Shown piece after piece: positions 13,482-19,295 of a stretch of DNA of 19,295 nt. The notes beneath the pieces are model-generated. The model was not told the DNA's origin and searched no databases. It saw only the letters and a list, made by a program, of their open reading frames with translations. The stretch is taken from positions 1 to 19,295 of the forward strand of contig RXOD01004675.1 in the NCBI GenBank assembly GCA_005223375.1, written 5' to 3'. The position numbers and the translations under genes were made by a program. The stretch comes from Amoebophrya sp. AT5.2 (lineage: Eukaryota > Sar > Dinophyceae > Syndiniales > Amoebophryaceae). Each line of letters starts with the position of its first letter. Within the stretch, counting starts at the first letter, position 1.

Positions 13482-15782
13482 CTATCCCCTACTAGCGGCT
13501 CTCCTGTCTTGTTCGAAACTAACTAACTGGTTAACTTTAGGAAGCCATAGAACTGCTTTTTTTTTCTGCTCCGTTTGCTGCAGTTCCTTCCATTTTCGTG
13601 CTTCTTGTCTCCAGTTCTTTTTCCCTGTTTCGTTCGCAGTTTTCGCCACCACCTCGTTCAATATCTTCTCGCGAAATCCTCCCAGTAGGTTCAAATGCCC
13701 CCTCCCAAACACTCTATCCAGCGCGGCCCGGCTTCCACCCTCCGCTCGGTACATGTCGCGCGTGATTCGCGTCGCCTCGTAGGCTTGCCGCGAGTGCGTC
13801 GCGAACAGGCTGCCCCCGTACCACGCGGCGTTTTTGCGCGCCCGCTGGCTGCCCCCGAAGTCGTTGCAGAACACCCGCATTTTGTTCGCGGAGGTGGTCA
13901 TTTTTTCGCGGACTTTGGTTGCCACCGGTCGGAGCTGCCATCGCTTCTCCAGCTCGGATCGGAGGCGCTCGCCGAAGAACAGGATCTGGCTGCTGCCGCC
14001 GCAGAGGATGACGTTGCCGTACAGGGAGCGGCGGTAATCGATGGGGCACGCCTCGATGATCTCGGACACGCAGTCGACGAGATTGCGCTTGCTCGTGGTG
14101 AGATCGCGCCGCCGCGGGTACAGCTGCGGCTGGAAGAAGATCTCGGGAGCGAGGAAGCGCTCGGGACCCATCTCGCACTGGAAGGCCCGGTTGCCGCGGC
14201 CGCCGGCGGTGCTCTTGATCTTCGACTGAGGATGCTGAAGGGGTTGATGATCTAGATGCCGATGCTGATGCTGATGATGTTGCTGGTGTGAAGATGCGGA
14301 GGTAGTTCTCTGGCGCTTCCTGTCTGGGGACTTCGCTGCCTGATCATCGTCTTCGCGCTCACCCGCATCGAAAGTGGAATTTGTCATTGTAGGGGGATCG
14401 ATATGGATATGTTGATCCACAACTTCCATTGCACATGGTGCATCCCCATAAAAATTCTCGTTGTTCGTGATCCTACTACTACCCCGAGCCGGCCTTTTCC
14501 TGCTCCCGGCTGCTTTGGTAGGCGAGGAAGTGGAAGTGCTGCCGCTCTTTTCGCTTCCGATATTTCCCGCGACCACTCCCACGAACGAAGTTGTAGACGT
14601 ACTAGAGGACGGCACAGATAAAGTTGAAGTTGCCAACGAAGCCTTCGCCACCTCTTTCTCGTACGTTGCTGCGGGCGGGAAGTAGCGCGCGAATTCCGTG
14701 GCCAGGTCCTTCGCCAAGTAGCAACCCGTGGCCTTGATCTTGTCCACGGCGTCCGCACGCACTTCCGGCGCGAGCGGTTCCTTCCGCTCCACCAGCGCGT
14801 CCAGGATGAAATCACTCACGTGCGCGCCGCCGACGGGCAGAATTTCCGAGGTGGTGTACAGCGGATAGCCCTCCACCACGGGGATCACGCGCGTGCAGCG
14901 GTAGCCGACGTCAATCACCAGCGCCGTCGAGCAGTTGTAGTGCGGATTCGTGCTTATGGCTGCACTCGATGAAGAACTGCTCTTCATCTGCTCAGACGCC
15001 ATCTTCCGATCGAGGTTCTCCAGGCGACGCGCGATGTCCTCGGCGGTGACCGGCTCGAAACGAGCCGGGCGGCCCGACGAAGTACTTCTAGCACGATCTT
15101 GTTCATCTACTTCTACTGCAGTGTCGTTCCTCTTGCAAGTCCTTCCCGCCATTTTTTCCACCGCCAGATTCGCCCTGATCCCCTGCGCGCAGCCGGCTGC
15201 GTAGACCGCCAGCACCGGGGCCGGCACGAAGGCCACCGCGGCGAAGCCGAGCACCTCCATTAGCACTTCCAGCGTGGTCGTTTTGAACTCCTTCGTGAAG
15301 AAGGGTCCCGGGTCCACGACCAGAATCTCGGTCTTCTCCGGGCTCGCGCGCAGGTAGTTAAACACCGCCTGGTGCCAGAACCGTTCCATCGCGTCCCAGT
15401 CCGCGACGCCGGCCGCATGCACGGGGTGCGCCATGTGCCAGTTGGGGGAGTTGCGGAACGACGTCTGTGCGTTCACGCCAACGTCGAAGTTCAGCTCGTT
15501 GTGCACCGCGGACTGGGTGACTCCGGCGCGCGTCTGGGAAGCCACTTGGCGGTGCGTGGCCACGCAGGTCGGGAGGGTGTACAGCGGCTCGCGGTTGCCG
15601 GCCCAACCAAACCGGGTCACGTGGCTGCCAATGTCGAAAACACAGGTGTTGATGGGGAGCTGCGGCCTGCTTGGACCAGTGGTGTTGGGGCCGTCTCCGT
15701 CGGCGGGCGGGGGCGAGGCAATATAGGCGCGGCCGCGAATTTGCGGAGCGTCATACACGGTTGGATCATCGTTTCGAGACAT
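13482..15782 (-). CDS. ARP3: Arp3-like actin-related protein with large insertions
   Basis: The protein has 766 residues in one exon, against about 420 for typical Arp3. A stop lies in frame upstream of the ATG at 15782. Actin-fold landmarks in order: VFDIGSHVTRFGWAG (48-62, first phosphate loop), the Arp3-like AGNREPLYTLPTCVAT (61-76), VADWDAMERFWHQAVFNYLRASPE (127-149), STALVIDVGYRCTRVIPVVEGYPL (285-308), ERFLAPEIFFQP (541-552), CPIDYRRSLYGNVILCGGSSQILFFGERL (579-607) and AAWYGGSLFAT (652-662). GNxEPxYxxPTxVA, DWDxMERF and CPIDxRRxLY point to Arp3 rather than actin, Arp1 or Arp2. Insertions occupy about 201-283 and 380-535, the latter Ser/Thr- and then His/Gln-rich, and about 80 residues extend the C-terminus. 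The second phosphate loop reads DVGY where DSGD is usual, so ATP binding may be altered. Arp3 with Arp2 nucleates branched actin; whether this one does is unknown. Confidence 0.85.
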   Translation of the reverse strand: MSRNDDPTVYDAPQIRGRAYIASPPPADGDGPNTTGPSRPQLPINTCVFDIGSHVTRFGWAGNREPLYTLPTCVATHRQVASQTRAGVTQSAVHNELNFDVGVNAQTSFRNSPNWHMAHPVHAAGVADWDAMERFWHQAVFNYLRASPEKTEILVVDPGPFFTKEFKTTTLEVLMEVLGFAAVAFVPAPVLAVYAAGCAQGIRANLAVEKMAGRTCKRNDTAVEVDEQDRARSTSSGRPARFEPVTAEDIARRLENLDRKMASEQMKSSSSSSAAISTNPHYNCSTALVIDVGYRCTRVIPVVEGYPLYTTSEILPVGGAHVSDFILDALVERKEPLAPEVRADAVDKIKATGCYLAKDLATEFARYFPPAATYEKEVAKASLATSTLSVPSSSTSTTSFVGVVAGNIGSEKSGSTSTSSPTKAAGSRKRPARGSSRITNNENFYGDAPCAMEVVDQHIHIDPPTMTNSTFDAGEREDDDQAAKSPDRKRQRTTSASSHQQHHQHQHRHLDHQPLQHPQSKIKSTAGGRGNRAFQCEMGPERFLAPEIFFQPQLYPRRRDLTTSKRNLVDCVSEIIEACPIDYRRSLYGNVILCGGSSQILFFGERLRSELEKRWQLRPVATKVREKMTTSANKMRVFCNDFGGSQRARKNAAWYGGSLFATHSRQAYEATRITRDMYRAEGGSRAALDRVFGRGHLNLLGGFREKILNEVVAKTANETGKKNWRQEARKWKELQQTEQKKKAVLWLPKVNQLVSFEQDRRAASRG

Positions 15783-16054
15783 GTTTGCTGGCTTTACCTG
15801 GCGCTATGAGCGGGCCGTACTGATTGTGCGCGACACCAACCAACCGACGTATGCGTGACACTTTTGTCTTTTGAGGTGATAAGACGATGATGTGCGTGGT
15901 GCGGCATGCAAGATGCGTACTTGCGGCCCACCTTTGATGGTGTGTAAAACGTGACTCGCTTGGTCATATCTTTGAAGCGTAAACGAGTTGGCTTCTTTGC
16001 GTGGTCGGGATGGCTGATGGGTTTCGAAACCATTCCCAGAGTCGCAAAATTCTG

Positions 16055-16079
16055 AATTCCAAAATTTACGCGGTTGGTG
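16055..16079 (+). repeat. Dispersed intergenic repeat, copy B
   Basis: This is the match to 9991-10014, sharing AATTC, an A/T run and TTTACGCGGTTG, then RTG. It lies about 90 bp before the large repeat array. Confidence 0.4.
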
Positions 16080-16170
16080 CCAGGCAGAGTGACACTGTAA
16101 CTGCAGGAAGGAAGACTGATCAAACGAGAGCTGGCAAAAACCAGCACTTAACTTTTAAAGCATTACACGC

Positions 16171-16930
16171 GAAACCGCATCACAAGCACTCAAACGCCAT
16201 ATCATACTACCCGCTGCGTTGAACCCAGATCCCTAAACCCTTTTAAAGCGCTACATGTGAAACCATATCACAAACACGCAGAACAAGCCGCTACTATCCG
16301 TTGCTTGGAATTCGTTCAAGGCACCACATACGAAACCGTATCACAGACTCCGAAACAGAATTACCATCAGCTACTTTGACCCCACTTGCGCAGGGGTCAC
16401 ATGGGAAACCACATCACAGAATCCCAGACGCCACTCACTGGCGCAACGTGCTCTGCATCAAGTTCTCCAAGCATCACATGTGAAACCATATCACAAACAC
16501 CCAAATGCCACTACAGCGCTACATGTGAAACCATATCACAGACACCCAAACACCACTACAGCGCCACATATGAAACCGTATCACAGACACCCAAACGCCA
16601 CTACAGCGCCACATGTGAAACCGGATCACAGACACCCAAACACCACTACAGCGCCACATATGAAACCATATCACAGACACCCAAACGCCACTACAGCGCC
16701 ACATGTGAAACCGGATCACAGATTCCCACCTATCAGTTGTTTTGAGTTCATTTTCCGAAGCGTTTTACTGAAACCGTATCACATACCCTCAACCGCTACT
16801 ACTTTCCACTATGCTAAGCCTAGCTGTCCGAGCATCACATGTCGAACCGTATCACAGACATCCAAGCGCCCATGCTGTCCGCTGCTTTGTGATCGTTTCA
16901 AGGCGTCACGACATGTGAAACCACATCACA
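16171..16930 (+). repeat. Thirteen-copy motif array with 73-bp flanks and a homogenised 45-bp core
   Basis: The core GAAACCRTATCACA and close variants start at 16171, 16259, 16332, 16405, 16482, 16527, 16572, 16617, 16662, 16707, 16770, 16844 and 16917. Spacing is 88, 73, 73, 77, then 45 five times, then 63, 74, 73. The longer units carry an extra piece of about 28 bp with a loosely kept GTTCAAGGC-like segment before the core. In the 45-bp block, units alternate ACATGTGAAACC and ACATATGAAACC and also ACACC and ACGCC, giving a 90-bp dimer. Many copies show dyad symmetry, TGTGA-N7-TCACA. Confidence 0.9.
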
Positions 16931-16950
16931 AGCATGCGAACCTGTTGATT

Positions 16951-17015
16951 GCAAAATTTAAATTTTAAAAAATTTTAATATTTAATTTTTTATTTTTTAT
17001 TTTTTGAATTTTGTT
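16951..17015. other. AT-only tract
   Basis: About 65 bp of almost pure A/T with runs of TTTTTTA, between the motif array and the 20-bp repeats. It could be a low-complexity spacer, an easily melted site or a retroposed A-tail remnant; I cannot tell which. Confidence 0.6.
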
Positions 17016-17020
17016 TCTTC

Positions 17021-17080
17021 CAGCGTGTATCAGGCTGTGCCAGCGTGTGTCAAGCTGTGCCAGCGTGTGCCAGGGTGTGG
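17021..17080 (+). repeat. Three tandem 20-bp units
   Basis: Units at 17021, 17041 and 17061 read CAGCGTGTATCAGGCTGTGC, CAGCGTGTGTCAAGCTGTGC and CAGCGTGTGCCAGGGTGTGG. Each unit holds two half-units of the type CAGSSTGTG. Confidence 0.85.
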
Positions 17081-17632
17081 TCTTGGCGTGCTTGAGCCGC
17101 TCTTCTCTACGCATTCAAATTCAATTTAAATGAATTTTGCTGCAGCAGGCTTCTTCTGCTGGGCGAAGTCGAAGATACATCTATCGGCGGTTGCTGAGAA
17201 TGTATGAGAAGCAGACCGCTGGAAGAGTACATCGGTCATCAAGGTTTTTGCGCGATCATCATGCCGCGTTGGATTTGGAAAAACCAGCACTATGATGCTT
17301 CAAATTTCCATATCCATTTGATGTTTGTCGTGCGTTTATAATCTCACTGAAAAATCCATCGGTCTTTCATTTGCCGTAATGCGACAGCGAGAGCGACAGA
17401 CAGTCACGGAGAAACAATTAGCGGCCGCTTACCGGATTTGCGGTGCAAGCAATAAACATCCCGTCTAGATCTTTTCGCTTTCCCCGCGCCACGCCCCGCA
17501 TCTTCCTTAGATTTCAAGAATATCTGTTTCTGATCTTTGATCATGCTTTCCACCTCATCTTCCTCATTCCACACCCGCCGACTTCATCGTCAACTTCATC
17601 TCGCATTTCTATAATGGATCCCGTATTCAGGG

Positions 17633-18480
17633 TCACGCTGCCGCTTCCGCCGTCGCAAGCTTGTTGCGGACAGCGATCGCGAGATTCTGGTTCACACGCT
17701 CAGGATTCGGAGACAGGAAAAAAGAAATCTGCTCGTTAAGCTGCGGCAGCTCCTTGCAATCCTTGGCACGGAACGTCAAGCGCTGCTCTTCATCCTCGGT
17801 TCCATCCGGCTGAATGACGCCCCCCTCCTTCTCGTCGACGCGTACAACGCGGCCCTCCCGCTGTCATTCCATTGATTTTTATTTCAAGAAGTAGCAGCAT
17901 TTATTTCCATGTTAACCACGATGAACCTAAATAAAAAAAAGCTAGAAAAACGTGAACGACGTTCTTTTTTTATATTTCTTTCCACATGTACGTGTACCTT
18001 CGCATCCCACAGCATGTGGTTCGCAAATCTCGTGACGTGTTGCTTGGCTGCCTGCGATTCGCGGAAGGCCTTCTGGGTCTCGAAGTCCTTGACCCGTCCT
18101 TCCCCCGCTTCCTTGCGCTCTTGCAGCGCCTCTTTGCTGAACTTCTTGCTGCCCGTACCGCCTTGGACGTTTAACGCCGTCGGCTTTCCCGTCTTCTCAT
18201 CCTGCGACTCCTCGAAGGTGACCTCATCTCCCATGCGCACCCAGCGACCCTCGCACTGGGACATCCGGAAATGCACCAGCGCGTTGCCTTCCTTGATGTC
18301 GCGACCCTGCACCCGAATGAAGCCATAGCGCCTCTCGTCGATGCGCGAGACGAAGCCCGAAATGGTAGCAAACGACCGGAGGTGCGAAGCGGTGCTGAAC
18401 GGGCGGGGGGCCCGCAGGACGGACGAGCCCGCCCCACTGCACGACCGCTGGGCAGGAGACAAAAGTGCGCGGCTGAACAT
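17633..18480 (-). CDS. Probable mitochondrial protein with two cold-shock-like domains, two exons
   Basis: The predicted protein has 236 residues. Exon 1 is 18480-17998 (161 codons) and exon 2 is 17860-17633 (75 codons plus stop). The intron starts AAG|GTACAC and ends GACAG|CGG, phase 0. The N-terminus (1-39) is rich in Arg/Ser/Ala without acidic residues and contains RPFST, typical of a mitochondrial presequence. Domain 1 (40-108) is a cold-shock fold: SGFVSRIDERRYGFIRV matches the RNP1 strand and NALVHF the RNP2 strand, followed by GDEVTFEESQDEKTGKPTALNVQG. A charged helical linker follows (112-160). Exon 2 gives a more divergent repeat of the fold: GRVVRVDEKEGGVIQPDG, LTFRAKDC, LNEQISFFL and NLAIAVRN. 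Cold-shock domains bind single-stranded RNA or DNA, so an organellar RNA role is likely but inferred. Reading through the intron gives a 198-residue ORF with an implausible Phe/Arg-rich tail. An in-frame stop upstream supports the start. Confidence 0.82.
17861..17997 (-). other. GT-AG intron of the cold-shock-domain gene
   Basis: The 137-nt segment reads GTACACGTACATG ... CAATGGAATGACAG on the minus strand. It is AT-rich and carries a long A/T stretch. Removing it joins MLWDAK to REGRVVRVDEKEGG in frame. Confidence 0.8.
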
Positions 18481-19236
18481 CGTTCGTTGGTAGGTGATCA
18501 GGATTTTCGCGAGGCTGGTAAGAAAGTAGGTGATCCGATGCTGCCGAAGTCACTCTCACTTCGGTATCGATTTATATGTGTTTCTGTTTCACGACAGCGT
18601 CGTGCTGATGTACTAAACTTGGCTATTCTTCGGTGAAGTTGATACATAAAAGTAGATGTTTTTTTCCACGACGCACGACATCACCTGGCTGAAGAGTCCT
18701 TCCTTGCCAACAGCTACGTATACCAGGTGTACTACACGCCAAGAGTAACGCGGCCGGTAGTACCGGCGACTTCTAGTGCATGCCTCGACACGTCACGAGT
18801 GGCTTGAAGACAGATGAGGATGAGCTGTGAGAGATGAGATCCGTTTCGGCATCTCCTCCGAAGTAGAAGTATGCCACGACCACGCGAACACCATTCCACC
18901 CCTGCCCGATCGGAGTAGTCTGTCCGCGAACTCCCATGTGGTGTGCGATAAAAATGTCTCTCTGCATTTTTATGCTTTAGCCACTGCCACGGTTGTTTCC
19001 AATTTCGTGTAGAACCTTTTGCTCGCTATGTTCTGGAGTCCTGCAGAAAGTTGTGGCCGCGTGTGCACCAAAAAAAACGTACAGTGATCATATTTCCAAT
19101 TCCAAACCACATCTTGTTCTAGTAGTTGATGGATCGATCGATAAGTTTGTCCAGGACAGGGTCATGAGAGTGGTCGTGAGACGATTGAACTCAAAGTCAG
19201 CTGCTGCAGCTGCGTGTGCCGCCGCGGCGCCGCTTC
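18481..19236. other. Spacer with no supported gene
   Basis: About 750 bp between the cold-shock-domain gene and the next minus gene. A 10-bp direct repeat GTAGGTGATC lies at 18490-18499 and 18526-18535 in the leader region of the cold-shock gene. Short open frames at 18773-19247 on either strand show no domain. Confidence 0.5.
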
Positions 19237-19295
19237 CTAGAGTTTGAACTCGTCATCCGAGTCGTCTTCAGGGATCGGCGGGAATTTGCTTCCCG
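19237..19295 (-). CDS. 3' end of a minus-strand gene, cut by the window edge
   Basis: One minus frame from the edge reads GSKFPPIPEDDSDDEFKL and then TAG (19239-19237). The acidic, Pro-containing tail ending in a hydrophobic residue looks like a real cytosolic protein C-terminus, and it fits the all-minus gene order. The other frames give stops or Arg/Ser/Thr-rich peptides. Eighteen codons are too few to identify the protein. Confidence 0.45.
   Translation of the reverse strand, partial: GSKFPPIPEDDSDDEFKL

Larger units (their letters stand above)
15783..17632. other. Long repeat-bearing spacer upstream of the Arp3-like gene
   Basis: About 1.85 kb without a convincing gene. In order it holds a copy of the dispersed repeat near 16055, a 13-copy motif array (16171-16930), an AT tract (16951-17015), a 3 x 20-bp repeat (17021-17080) and an AT-rich palindromic stretch near 17111-17137. 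The plus- and minus-strand open frames across the array exist because 45 is divisible by three. Confidence 0.6.

Noticed and set aside
16171..16930. CRISPR-like array (short repeats with spacers of near-constant length)
   Set aside because: The spacers are themselves related copies, the period changes from 73 to 45 bp, the surrounding genes are eukaryotic with introns, and no cas-like gene is present.
16386..16968. Repeat-protein genes across the array (open frames of 119 and 162 codons, plus strand, and an antisense one)
   Set aside because: The frames are open only because the 45-bp unit is divisible by three and lacks stops; two plus frames are open at once and composition is unlike the real exons.
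1..19295. tRNA, rRNA, spliced-leader RNA or viral/transposase genes
   Set aside because: I read both strands and saw no cloverleaf-type block, rRNA core, dinoflagellate spliced-leader string or transposase/polymerase motif; a covariance-model search would be needed to exclude small RNAs.

Overview
The window looks like nuclear DNA of a eukaryotic protist, most likely an alveolate of the dinoflagellate lineage; a Syndiniales/Amoebophrya-like parasite is my best guess (about 0.6). The reasons are direct: GC-rich exons separated by lower-GC spacers, every supportable gene on the minus strand (a unidirectional cluster), ordinary GT-AG introns beside non-canonical introns whose ends are inverted repeats flanked by short direct repeats (introner-like elements), and low-complexity insertions in conserved proteins. 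No database search was possible, so species and names rest on motif reading.

Layout, low to high coordinate, all genes minus: (1) an unrecognised coiled-coil/disordered protein, 2341 down past the left edge, with a GT-AG intron at 536-306; (2) a possible small plus-strand ORF at 2727-3002 in a long spacer; (3) a triose-phosphate/nucleotide-sugar-type transporter (DMT superfamily, TPT family), 5756-3452, three exons, intron 1 being a 572-bp introner; (4) a 603-residue unrecognised protein, 9775-7023, three exons, both introns introner-like; its Ala/Glu/Pro-rich third exon has no ATG of its own and becomes readable only by splicing; (5) an unrecognised 543-residue single-exon protein, 12494-10863; (6) a divergent Arp3-like actin-related protein of 766 residues, 15782-13482, with large insertions; (7) a 13-copy repeat array at 16.17-16.93 kb, an AT tract and a 3 x 20-bp repeat in the spacer upstream of the Arp3 gene; (8) a probably mitochondrial protein with two cold-shock-like domains, 18480-17633, two exons, the second without an ATG; (9) the last 18 codons of another minus gene at the right edge.

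The genes do not form an obvious pathway: they include one membrane carrier, one actin-nucleation-type protein, one organellar nucleic-acid-binding protein and three proteins of unknown function. The most interesting feature is the set of three insertion-like introns. Two share terminal inverted repeats and internal sequence blocks at identical spacing, and so are copies of one family. The third has different terminal repeats and a TAAGA direct repeat. Removing each one restores a continuous reading frame, and in the transporter it restores the expected family sequence across the junction.
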